From an uncultured bacterium (GTDB lineage Bacteria; Hydrogenedentota; Hydrogenedentia; Hydrogenedentales; Hydrogenedentaceae), in the NCBI GenBank assembly GCA_938014335.1, contig CALLRP010000034.1:1-47585 (forward strand): a stretch of 47,585 nucleotides of DNA. Reading direction: 5' to 3'. Under the pieces are notes generated by a model. The model ran no database searches, was not told the DNA's origin, and was given only the letters and a program-made list of their open reading frames with translations. The position numbers and the translations under genes are program-made. Positions 33,375 through 41,339 of the stretch are shown here, piece after piece. Numbering within the stretch: position 1 is the first letter of the stretch; each line of letters begins with the position of its first letter.

Positions 33375-35705
33375 ATGAGACAAAAGATTATTAGATATAT
33401 ATTTAACAAATATACTTTGTTAAATATATATTTATGTCTTTTTGCAGGAGCAATTTATTTCTTTGTATTGTGGAGTAAGGGACCAGACAATCCGCGTGAT
33501 TTTCTAATTTCTCTATATTCACCCCAAGTTTTGGCAAAGGATGGGAAAATCCTATGGGTTGGATTAAACGAAGAGGACAAATGGTGTTTGCCTGTTAATA
33601 TTGATAAAGTATCACCCAATTTAATTCATGCAACAATAGCCCTTGAAGACCATCGTTTTTGGGAGCATCATGGGATAGATTTATTTGCAATATGTCGGGC
33701 GATAATTCAAAATACCCTCTCTTTACAGGTTGTTTCCGGTGCTTCTACAATTACAATGCAGGTGGTAAAGCAATATTATCGAAATCATGAATATCCTGTT
33801 TCGGATTCAATATATCACCGATTTCACTTTAAATTGTTTCAAGCAGTTCAGTCTTTACGTTTGGAGAGGTATGCATCTAAAAAAGAGATATTACAAGTCT
33901 ATTTAAATAATGTTTCATATGGATCCAATTTAATAGGGGTTGAATCGGCTTCGTATCGCTATTTTGGAAAAAGTGCGGAAATGTTAAGCCTAAACGAAAG
34001 TGCTCTTTTGGCAGGTATTCCGAAAGCTCCTGAGAAATATCGACCTGATAAAAGATTATCTCAAAGTCTCCAGAGAATGCGATTTGTATTAAAAAGGATG
34101 AATGAAGAGAGATATATAGACGATGAAAAGTTTGCAAAATCAGTACAAGATAGAATACAGGTTGATTTTTATCCTTTTCCTGCTTACTGTAAACACTGGG
34201 TAGAACAAAATAAGCAAGTTTTAAAAGAAAAGAGGACAATACAAACTTATCTGGATTACGATATTCAGGTTCAGATTGAAGAGATACTTAAAAAGAAAGT
34301 CCAGCAATGGGGTTCGGAGATTACAATTGCCTCTGCAATGGTTGTAGATGTACCATCGGGCCAGGTTTTAGCACGGCTGGGAAGTATTTCGAAAAGTCCG
34401 AGAGTACCAGTAAGTTATCTGGATTTCTGTAGTGTACCTCGTTCACCGGGTTCTGCATTAAAACCCTTTTTATACTGTATGGCAATGGAAAAAGGGTTAT
34501 TGTTCCCGGAAGAAATATTGTATGATTCCGATTTGGATGTGGGTAATTACGCACCTAAAAATTTTGATGAAGTTTTTCATGGATTCATAGATGCAACAAC
34601 TGCTTTACGATATTCATTAAATATTCCAGCGGTTCTTCTTATGCAAAGGACAGGAACTCTGTCGTTTATAGATAGGTTGGAAAAGTCGGGACTTAATTTG
34701 CTGAAATATAACCCTAATATTTTAAGTTCAGGATTGGGAATTGTTTTAGGAAATTGTGAAGTAAATTTAGAAAGCATGATGCAGGCATATTTTTGTTTAG
34801 CCAATGAAGGGACATTTAAGCGACTCACATATTTTGATGATGGTCAGGATAATGGGAATGTTCAGGTATTTGACCGTGGGACCGTATCAATACTTTATAA
34901 AATGATAGAAAATAGGTTAGTGGGTGAAGTATCAAAGGATACCATTCGAATATCAAGAGATCCTATTCGGATATGTTGGAAAACGGGGACTTCTTCGGGG
35001 CGGAGAGATGCATGGGCTTTTGTTTTTAACAAACATTATTTAGTGGGTGTATGGATAGGGAATCCGCAATCAACGGGAAGTGCAAAGTTAGTAGGAGCTT
35101 TGACAGCCTATCCTACTGCATGTGATATATTTCGCTTACTTCCCGATAAAAAGACGAATGAATTTCCTGCCTTTCCCAATGAGAATATTCGACAGATTGA
35201 AGTATGTAGTTTAAGTGGACTTCCTGCGAACCCTAATTGCAAGAATAAAAAAATGATTTATATTTCTAAAAATATTCCATTGTCGCGTATCTGTGATGTG
35301 CATTACTATGATGTATATTCTGCACAGGTAAAGGAAAGGTTCCCCTCGCAAAGTAAGAGTTGGGATTTAGCAAAAATAGGGGTTGTTCAGGATAAAGGAG
35401 GTATTCAAGAGGCAAAAGTTCATCTAAAAATATTATCTCCTTCGGATGGTTCTAAATTTGTGTATAGTTCCAATCCTGAGCAGAATAATATACATCTAAA
35501 AACTTCAAGAGATAGTTCTCATAAAATATACTGGTATATTGACGATAATTTCATTGGGGAAAGTACTGCAAACCAACCCTTGTGGTGGAACTTAACTGTC
35601 GGGAAACACAAAATTTATTGTCTGGATACTACGGGAGATAACGACACCGTTTATATAGATGTAGAACTCACTGATAAAGTTATGAAAGTAGCAAATGCAG
35701 GATGA
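33375..35705 (+). CDS. pbpC: Penicillin-binding protein 1C (glycosyltransferase/transpeptidase)
   Basis: This is a class A-type PBP in the inner membrane that makes peptidoglycan. After a membrane anchor (about residues 14-33) the GT51 domain has ALEDHRFWEHHGID (E91), SGASTITMQVVKQ (121-133) and QVYLNNVSYGS. The transpeptidase domain has S360-x-x-K363 in SPGSALKPF, S414-x-N416 in YSLNIP, and KTGTSSGRRDAWA (536-548). The C-terminal ~110 residues (from about 655) form the BiPBP-C beta domain of PBP1C. At 776 residues it matches E. coli PbpC (770). The alpha-2-macroglobulin gene ends five bases upstream, and the two are a known partnership. The ribosome site is poor, so translation may be coupled to that gene. 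It converges on the GT-C gene at 35710. Confidence 0.93.
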   Translation: MRQKIIRYIFNKYTLLNIYLCLFAGAIYFFVLWSKGPDNPRDFLISLYSPQVLAKDGKILWVGLNEEDKWCLPVNIDKVSPNLIHATIALEDHRFWEHHGIDLFAICRAIIQNTLSLQVVSGASTITMQVVKQYYRNHEYPVSDSIYHRFHFKLFQAVQSLRLERYASKKEILQVYLNNVSYGSNLIGVESASYRYFGKSAEMLSLNESALLAGIPKAPEKYRPDKRLSQSLQRMRFVLKRMNEERYIDDEKFAKSVQDRIQVDFYPFPAYCKHWVEQNKQVLKEKRTIQTYLDYDIQVQIEEILKKKVQQWGSEITIASAMVVDVPSGQVLARLGSISKSPRVPVSYLDFCSVPRSPGSALKPFLYCMAMEKGLLFPEEILYDSDLDVGNYAPKNFDEVFHGFIDATTALRYSLNIPAVLLMQRTGTLSFIDRLEKSGLNLLKYNPNILSSGLGIVLGNCEVNLESMMQAYFCLANEGTFKRLTYFDDGQDNGNVQVFDRGTVSILYKMIENRLVGEVSKDTIRISRDPIRICWKTGTSSGRRDAWAFVFNKHYLVGVWIGNPQSTGSAKLVGALTAYPTACDIFRLLPDKKTNEFPAFPNENIRQIEVCSLSGLPANPNCKNKKMIYISKNIPLSRICDVHYYDVYSAQVKERFPSQSKSWDLAKIGVVQDKGGIQEAKVHLKILSPSDGSKFVYSSNPEQNNIHLKTSRDSSHKIYWYIDDNFIGESTANQPLWWNLTVGKHKIYCLDTTGDNDTVYIDVELTDKVMKVANAG

Positions 35706-35709
35706 TAAC

Positions 35710-37269
35710 TTACCAGTAGGTATAAAAAAGGGATTCTGTTAGGACTATTTGGAATAATAAGAAAAAGACCACTGCATTGAATACTTGAACATTGCTAAAA
35801 TAATTTTGCCAGAATCGGAGTGCAGGAATCAGGAAGAAAGGGAAAACATACAAAGCAGAGCGTTCTCCTTCCCCCGGTGCGATATATGCAAAGTTTAAGA
35901 TAAGTAATGTGAATAAAAACACTATAATTTCCATTTTTTCATCTCTCTCTTTTGTTTTTAATTGTCCCAGAAAACCGAAAAGTATAGGAATCCCAGTAAA
36001 ATATATCCATGATAGAGGATTAAATAATTTAAACCACCATAAAGAATAGCGAGGTGAAATAATTTGTAAAGATTGTATATCTTCCTGAAACATTTCTTGG
36101 GCATTAGAAAATACTTGAATAGGTTTATATCCTGTAAAAATACACAAGAGAAAATAAAATAAAATGAAGCCTGTAAACATAGTCAAACCCAAGAAAAATA
36201 ATCGCAAAAAAGGAATCTGTTTCAGATATAGTAAGACAATCCCTCGAAGTAAAAAATATATTCCTACGGAAAGTAAAGTAAATTTAAAGAGAGATAAAAT
36301 GGCAAAAAGTATACCGGATGTAAATATGACAGATAAGGAAGATTCTTTTAATGACTTTTCAAATGTCCATAATACAAGAAATAGGATTGGCATGTATAAA
36401 ATTTCCGTAGAAGTAGCGCAAAACAGAACCAGTGCGGGAATAAGTGTGTATAAAAATGTTCCTATTATTGCAGTTTCTGTATTATTATCGAACAATTTTT
36501 TAATCCAAAAAAATAAAGGGAATATTGCCAGTCCACCAAAAAATATAGTGAATAAAGAAAGAGCTAAAGTCTCTTTTCCTATAAAATAAGAACAAAACCA
36601 GAGTAAAGCAAGGGGGCCCGGTGGTGCTAATCTTCCATGTAGAGATAAATGAGGCTGAATTTCATGATAACGGTTAAACAGCTCGTATATATTTTTCGTA
36701 ATTCCAATATCTCCAATGTATTCATATTTTGTCCGCTGGTAAGGTTGTGAAATCGCTGTAAATCCATTGCGTATACTGGCTATCTCGATGGAGAGTAAAA
36801 CACAAAAAAGGTATATCCCTAATAAAATAAATATTGTTTTTTTTGTATCTTCAAAATTTTTGTTCTGTAGAATTTTTGTGAATAGCAAAGGGGAAAAAAT
36901 TATAAAGAGAAACAAAAAAACATTGTTGAGTATTGAGAACGAAATTGCTTTTTCCTGGATATAGGAAGAAAATAATAAGAAAATGGAACAGAAAAGAATG
37001 AATAGTATTTTGACTATTTTAGGACTTGAATAGGATAGAAAAAAACCTCCGATGAGGATAAGAAGGGGTAATTGCAAAGAATAAAACAGAGAAGGATAAA
37101 CAGGTTTCCAGAGAGCATAAAAGGGAGTAATATGACGATAGATAGGCTCAATTCCTATTAAGTATAGGGAAAAAATCAATATAAGATAGACAGAAAATAT
37201 GGAGGAAAAGATAATGAAAAAGAATGCATTGTTTTTTGATTTAGGATTTTTTGTATTGTTCATATTCAT
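35710..37269 (-). CDS. Multi-span membrane protein, probable GT-C type glycosyltransferase
   Basis: This 519-residue protein has about 12 hydrophobic segments, and the first periplasmic-side loop holds YEYIGDIGITKNIYELFN then HEIQPHLSLHGRLAPPGPLALLWF. The acidic residue near the first loop (GDIG) and the HxxLxxHGRLAPPGP segment resemble dolichyl- or undecaprenyl-phosphate-sugar dependent GT-C enzymes (GT39/ArnT-like and the archaeal-type uncharacterised relatives). I cannot name the donor or acceptor. The sequence is unusually rich in Phe, Ile and Lys, consistent with AT-rich DNA. It is transcribed away from the TonB-like gene and converges on pbpC with four bases between stops. Confidence 0.6.
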   Translation of the reverse strand: MNMNNTKNPKSKNNAFFFIIFSSIFSVYLILIFSLYLIGIEPIYRHITPFYALWKPVYPSLFYSLQLPLLILIGGFFLSYSSPKIVKILFILFCSIFLLFSSYIQEKAISFSILNNVFLFLFIIFSPLLFTKILQNKNFEDTKKTIFILLGIYLFCVLLSIEIASIRNGFTAISQPYQRTKYEYIGDIGITKNIYELFNRYHEIQPHLSLHGRLAPPGPLALLWFCSYFIGKETLALSLFTIFFGGLAIFPLFFWIKKLFDNNTETAIIGTFLYTLIPALVLFCATSTEILYMPILFLVLWTFEKSLKESSLSVIFTSGILFAILSLFKFTLLSVGIYFLLRGIVLLYLKQIPFLRLFFLGLTMFTGFILFYFLLCIFTGYKPIQVFSNAQEMFQEDIQSLQIISPRYSLWWFKLFNPLSWIYFTGIPILFGFLGQLKTKERDEKMEIIVFLFTLLILNFAYIAPGEGERSALYVFPFFLIPALRFWQNYFSNVQVFNAVVFFLLFQIVLTESLFYTYW

Positions 37270-37410
37270 TTATCGTCTATCTTCGCACTTAATTTTTTCG
37301 TTTATATATAAATCATAGATGTTTTTATTTATAAATGAGAACCTTTTCATTAAAAGAAACATAAATACTATAAAAGAAGAAAAGGAAATAAGTAAAAAAT
37401 AGTCACTTTG

Positions 37411-37419
37411 TGATATTAT
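37411..37419 (+). promoter_or_regulatory. Possible extended -10 promoter of the TonB-like gene
   Basis: TGATATTAT at 37411-37419 is a TG-N-TATTAT extended -10, 34 bases before the ATG. No convincing -35 is seen. The purine site GGAGG at about 37432 lies 15 to 17 bases before the ATG, farther than usual. Confidence 0.3.
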
Positions 37420-37452
37420 AAATGACCTCATGGAGGGAAGATAATATAAACA

Positions 37453-38226
37453 ATGCAATGGTTGTATCAAGAATATTGGAAACGAAACAAGGATTCGAAA
37501 AGGATACGCAAAGCGTTTATCTTTTCGATACTCATTCATATCGTTATATTTGTTCCATTCTATTTTTATAAATTTAGAACACCTGAACCTATCCCTTTAG
37601 TTTTTCAAGTCTCATTAGAAAATCCTGTGCCGGATAAGCCTATCACACAAGAGAAACCACCCGAGCCCCCGAAACCCGAGCCCCCGAAACCCGAACCGCC
37701 CAAGCCCGAGCCTCCGAAACCCGAGCCTCCGAAACCCGAACCAAAACCTAACCCTAAACCTAAACCTGAAAAGACCCCACCTGAGGAAAAGCCGAAAGAG
37801 AAACCTGACCCCCCTAAACCAAAACCGGAACCTAAAAAAGAACCCCCTCCTCCCCCAAAGGAACAAAAGCCAATACCCAAGCAGGAATCTGCACCAGCAC
37901 CTACTGCCCCTAAAGCACAGGTAGCAAATCCTTTACCGCCAGAATTAGAATGGTGGGCAAGGCAGGTACAAAGAAAAATAGAATATGCATGGGAGGTCCC
38001 AAGTGGAATTAAGATAGATAGCGAAAATAATATTGCAGAAGTGTCTTTCTGGGTAAATCGAAATGGGGAACTTATTGAACCACCAGTAGTTACAAAACAA
38101 GCCAGTGACCCAGAGTTAGGAGCATCAGGAGTGCGTGCCATACTCCTTGCAGTCCCTTTCCCTCGTTTCCCCGATGGCTTTAACAAAGATGAGCAACTCG
38201 TTGTTTATGCCTTCTCTCTGGAATAG
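37453..38226 (+). CDS. TonB/TolA-like energy transduction protein with PPKPE repeats
   Basis: TonB- and TolA-type proteins span the periplasm from an inner-membrane helix and transmit ion-motive force to the outer membrane. Residues 21-39 form a single membrane helix (AFIFSILIHIVIFVPFYFY). From 68 to about 150 the chain is Pro/Lys/Glu rich, including five exact PPKPE units (72-96). The C-terminal domain (about 165-257: WARQVQRKIEYAWEVPSG, AEVSFWVNRNGELIEPPVV, AILLAVPFPRFPDGF) looks like a TonB/TolA C-terminal domain. The next gene is tolB, so a TolA role in the Tol-Pal system is favoured. No tolQ/tolR or exbB/exbD lies nearby and pal is not seen, so TonB-like use cannot be excluded. Confidence 0.8.
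   Translation: MQWLYQEYWKRNKDSKRIRKAFIFSILIHIVIFVPFYFYKFRTPEPIPLVFQVSLENPVPDKPITQEKPPEPPKPEPPKPEPPKPEPPKPEPPKPEPKPNPKPKPEKTPPEEKPKEKPDPPKPKPEPKKEPPPPPKEQKPIPKQESAPAPTAPKAQVANPLPPELEWWARQVQRKIEYAWEVPSGIKIDSENNIAEVSFWVNRNGELIEPPVVTKQASDPELGASGVRAILLAVPFPRFPDGFNKDEQLVVYAFSLE
37666..37740 (+). repeat. 15-bp tandem repeat encoding PPKPE (five copies)
   Basis: Five in-frame 15-base units encode PPKPE at residues 72-96 of the TonB/TolA-like protein. The units differ only at codon third positions (cccccgaaacccgag, then variants with cct, ccg and gaa). Such an array can slip and change linker length without breaking the frame. Confidence 0.85.
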
Positions 38227-38340
38227 GAGGAAAGAATAATTGAACAATATAATATAAAATATAAATGTAAACAAAGGATTCTTTTTAGTTATAATAATTT
38301 TGCAAAGGTGAGAAATAAGATTTAAGTAAAGGAATTGAAA

Positions 38341-39672
38341 ATGAGAAAAAAACAAATTTTTGTAATAGTTTCATTTGTTTTTTTAATATCGGGGCTATTA
38401 TTGAATGCTGTTGCACAGGATGCAATTCGTCTTCAATCTGTAAGAGGAATGGATAGAAGAGTTTTAATTGCAGTTCCACCTTTTTGTCCGGACACCCCTG
38501 ATTTGAGTGGAGTTGCAGTTGAATTATCTGAAGTAATGGCTTATGATTTGGAATTCTCAGGATTGTTTATTTTACTGCCACGGGAAAGTTATCCGAAGGG
38601 TTTTATCGCGATAGAAAAAGATGTGGCAAGTATTCAATTTGATGCATGGCGGACAACGAAAGCGGAATTTTTGTTACATGGACTTATAAAAAGAGATGGG
38701 GGAAAATATATCTGCCAATTTCGTCTTTTAGACCTTATTTCGAGCAATCAAGTGGTTGGCAAAGAGGTGCGAGTGGATGTTTCTAATGCTCGTTTAGCCT
38801 CACATCGTTTTTCAGAGGAAGTAATAGCCTTTATAGATGGAATTCCGGGAGTGGGGACCAGTCAGATTTGTTTTACCGGGATTGTGGGTAAAAATAAGGA
38901 ATTATTTATTGCGGATTATGATGGGGCGAATGTAAAGCAAATTACAGAACATGGTTCTATATCAATTAAACCAAAGGTATCACCAGATGGGATGAAGATT
39001 GCTTATCTGTCTTATAAGGACCGTTATTCGTTTTTATATGTTTTTGACCGAATAACGGGGAAAGTTACACCATTATCGAAAGAAGTGGGATTAAATTCGG
39101 CTCCATCATGGTTCCCCGATGGGAATCGGTTAGCAATGACTTTGAGTAAAGATGCCAATATGGAGATATATATTCGTAATATGGATGGGAGTAACCCTGT
39201 TCGTATTACAAGAAATAAAGACGCGGATACCTCTCCTTGTATTTCTCCCGATGGGTCACGAATGGCGTTTGTAAGTGACCGTGGTGGGAGTCCACAAGTA
39301 TATATTATGGGGGTGGATGGGAATGATGCCCGTCGTGTGTCATTCCAGGGGGGGAATTCGTATGACCCCGCCTGGTCTCCGGATGGAAAAATGATTGCTT
39401 ATGTAGTTGAACAGAGAGGAGAAGGTTTTGAAATTTATGTAATGGATGCAGATGGTTCTAACCCACGGAGATTAACTAATTCGTATGGGAACAATGAATC
39501 CCCAACATGGTCGCCTGATTCTCGACATGTTATGTTTTGTTCTACAAGAAATGGTCGATGGGAATTGTGGACCGTTAATGTAAAGACGGGAGAAGAACGG
39601 CGAGTACCTAATTTAAAGATGGAATGTCAAGGACCTTCATGGGGACCCCGTATGAAAACAGATAATAAATAA
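38341..39672 (+). CDS. tolB: Tol-Pal system beta-propeller protein TolB
   Basis: TolB is a periplasmic protein of the Tol-Pal complex that holds the outer membrane to peptidoglycan. I use the ATG at 38341, which has AAGGA eight bases upstream; a TTG at 38335 lies just before it. The signal peptide (KKQIFVIVSFVFLISGLLLN) ends near AVAQDA. Residues about 30-165 are the N-terminal TolB domain (FSGLFILLPRESY, KAEFLLHGLIKRDGG). A six-bladed WD40-like propeller follows with repeats SPDGMKIAYLSYKD, FPDGNRLAMTLSKD, SPDGSRMAFVSDRG, SPDGKMIAYVVEQR and SPDSRHVMFCSTRN. The final product of 443 residues is near the normal 430. It follows the TolA/TonB-like gene by 114 bases. Confidence 0.93.
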   Translation: MRKKQIFVIVSFVFLISGLLLNAVAQDAIRLQSVRGMDRRVLIAVPPFCPDTPDLSGVAVELSEVMAYDLEFSGLFILLPRESYPKGFIAIEKDVASIQFDAWRTTKAEFLLHGLIKRDGGKYICQFRLLDLISSNQVVGKEVRVDVSNARLASHRFSEEVIAFIDGIPGVGTSQICFTGIVGKNKELFIADYDGANVKQITEHGSISIKPKVSPDGMKIAYLSYKDRYSFLYVFDRITGKVTPLSKEVGLNSAPSWFPDGNRLAMTLSKDANMEIYIRNMDGSNPVRITRNKDADTSPCISPDGSRMAFVSDRGGSPQVYIMGVDGNDARRVSFQGGNSYDPAWSPDGKMIAYVVEQRGEGFEIYVMDADGSNPRRLTNSYGNNESPTWSPDSRHVMFCSTRNGRWELWTVNVKTGEERRVPNLKMECQGPSWGPRMKTDNK

Positions 39673-39708
39673 TGTGTTTATGTGAGTTGTAATAGAAAGG
39701 ATATTATT

Positions 39709-40176
39709 ATGGCACGGCATAGTGGAGAAAAATTGATTGTTCAGAATCGCCGTGCTCATTTTGATTATGAAATATTTGAGCGTTACGAAGCAGGAATTGA
39801 ATTAAAAGGGACAGAAGTAAAATCATTACGCACTTCCGGAAGTATGTCTATACAAGATGCTTATATAGATTATGAAAAAGGGGAGATGTCTCTCGTGAAT
39901 TCCTACATTCGCCCGTATGAACATGGGAATATTCTTAATCATGATCCGCATCGTAAAAGAAAATTGTTACTCCATAAACGGGAGATTGTTCGCTTAGGGA
40001 AAAGAATAGAAGAGAAAGGATTAACTTTAATTCCATTACGGGTTTATTTTAAAAATGGTTTGGTGAAGGTTGAAATTGGGTTAGGCCGTGGGAAAAAAGT
40101 TATAGACAAACGAGAAGATATAAAGAGGAAGGATACAGAACGAGAAATGGAAAGAATTGTAAAAAGGTACCGATGA
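39709..40176 (+). CDS. smpB: SsrA (tmRNA)-binding protein SmpB
   Basis: SmpB carries tmRNA to stalled ribosomes for trans-translation. The ATG at 39709 (after AAAGGA) gives the normal start ARHSGEKLIVQNRRAHFDYE; an in-frame GTG at 39682 would add nine residues. The motifs are FERYEAGIELKGTEVKSLR, ANxYIRPYEHGN-like NSYIRPYEHGN, HDPHRKRKLLLHKREI and the C-terminal basic tail KREDIKRKDTEREMERIV. At 155 residues it matches the family. No tmRNA gene was found in this window. It starts a short plus-strand run with an unknown gene and a DUF434 protein. Confidence 0.95.
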   Translation: MARHSGEKLIVQNRRAHFDYEIFERYEAGIELKGTEVKSLRTSGSMSIQDAYIDYEKGEMSLVNSYIRPYEHGNILNHDPHRKRKLLLHKREIVRLGKRIEEKGLTLIPLRVYFKNGLVKVEIGLGRGKKVIDKREDIKRKDTEREMERIVKRYR

Positions 40177-40212
40177 ATATAGATTTTATATTAAGTAAAG
40201 GGAGAAAATTTT

Positions 40213-40602
40213 ATGGAATTGCAAGAAGAAAAGAGAAAAAATCCAATTAAGTGGGAGCCCAAAGATTTTTGGTTACAATATATTGGTTCACTAACACCGT
40301 CCTCATTTTTAAAGATTTCAGGAGTTTATAGTCCATATAGAGCGGTTGAAAAACATTTGAGGAAATTATCCACTTTTTACGGGATTGTTCGGCGAAATAC
40401 ATGGAAAGAAACCTTTAACAGTTCTTTACAGTTTAATTATGAAGAGGTATATTGGGGGATAATTGCATATTTGAAAGAAACGGAGAGTGAGTGGAAACAA
40501 GAGTGGAAAGAATTCTGGTTAGCTCAAGATAATGAAGACCCATTGAGTAATGATAAACCTGTTAAAACAATAGAGAATCCATCACAAACGACAAATAATT
40601 GA
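40213..40602 (+). CDS. Unrecognised small protein between smpB and the DUF434 gene
   Basis: I do not recognise this 129-residue soluble protein. It is Lys/Glu/Trp-rich with a helical look: KEPKDFWLQYIGSLTPSSF-like WEPKDFWLQYIGSLTPSSF, then SPYRAVEKHLRKLSTFYGIV, then FNYEEVYWGIIAYLKETESEW and a polar tail. It has no membrane helix or signal. AAAGGGAG lies ahead of the ATG. It starts 36 bases after smpB, and its stop is one base before the next ATG, so it is probably translated together with the DUF434 gene. A nucleic-acid-related role would fit its basic face and neighbours but is inference only. Confidence 0.65.
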   Translation: MELQEEKRKNPIKWEPKDFWLQYIGSLTPSSFLKISGVYSPYRAVEKHLRKLSTFYGIVRRNTWKETFNSSLQFNYEEVYWGIIAYLKETESEWKQEWKEFWLAQDNEDPLSNDKPVKTIENPSQTTNN

Positions 40603-40603
40603 A

Positions 40604-41329
40604 ATGAGTCGTCAACGACATCGGGGAAAGAATCCCGAAGATGAAAAACTCCTAACTTCTCAACAGTTCATTTTGTTGAAAAAAGCCGTTGAAGATCTTG
40701 CTTATCTTTATACACGAGGTTATTCTGAAAAAATAGCATTAAAAATAGTGGGCGACCATTATCAGTTAAGAAGCAGGCAAAGACTTATAATACAAAGGGC
40801 AGTATGTTCAGATACTTCTTTAGAAATTCGTACTAAAAATGAAATAGGAGATAATATAAAAGAGGGGGAACAATACTTGATAGATGGGTATAATTTATTG
40901 ATTACTGTTGAAAGCCTGTTGTCGGGAGGAATATTAATCTGTGGGAGAGACGGTTGTATTCGAGACATAGCTAGTTTACATGGGTCCTATCATAAAGTAG
41001 AAGAAACAATCCCTGCTATCCGATGGATAGGAAAAAATCTATCTGTACTGAACCCATCAGAAGTCATATGGTTTTTAGATAAACCTATTTCGAATAGTAA
41101 GAGGTTAGCATGTTTACTGAGAACAATTTCAAAAGAGGAGGGATGGAACTGGGACATAGAAGTAGTAGATAATCCCGATTATGAAATTGTGAAGAGAAGG
41201 AGAATTGCTATTACATCTGATAGTTGGATTCTGGATAAAGTTGAAGGTTGGTTTAATTTTGTGTCACGAAATATAAAACAGCATTGGAAAAAATTGGATA
41301 TAATTGATTTTTCATCAAAGTTTTACTAA
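40604..41329 (+). CDS. DUF434 domain-containing protein
   Basis: The 241-residue protein matches the DUF434 family, whose function is unknown. The N-terminal DUF434 part (RQRHRGKNPEDEKLL, AVEDLAYLYTRGYSEKIALK, VGDHYQLRSRQRLIIQRA) is followed by the companion domain (YLIDGYNLLITVESLLSGG, HGSYHKVEETIPAIRWIG, VIWFLDKPISNSKRLACLL, IAITSDSWILDKVEGWFN). The conserved acidic residues in DGYN, FLDKP and TSDS are reminiscent of a PIN- or NYN-like nuclease fold, but that is only a resemblance. The ATG follows the previous stop by one base with no separate ribosome site, indicating coupling. It converges on the sensor-kinase gene with a 10-base gap. Confidence 0.8.
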   Translation: MSRQRHRGKNPEDEKLLTSQQFILLKKAVEDLAYLYTRGYSEKIALKIVGDHYQLRSRQRLIIQRAVCSDTSLEIRTKNEIGDNIKEGEQYLIDGYNLLITVESLLSGGILICGRDGCIRDIASLHGSYHKVEETIPAIRWIGKNLSVLNPSEVIWFLDKPISNSKRLACLLRTISKEEGWNWDIEVVDNPDYEIVKRRRIAITSDSWILDKVEGWFNFVSRNIKQHWKKLDIIDFSSKFY

Positions 41330-41339
41330 AGAGGGGTTA

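Noticed and set aside
37270..37539. Minus-strand open frame directly upstream of the GT-C gene
   Set aside because: It overlaps the start of the TonB/TolA-like gene, has Lys/Phe-rich low-complexity composition and no family resemblance.
37605..38186. Minus-strand Gly/Phe/Ser-rich frame of 193 codons
   Set aside because: It is the antisense shadow of the Pro-rich PPKPE region.
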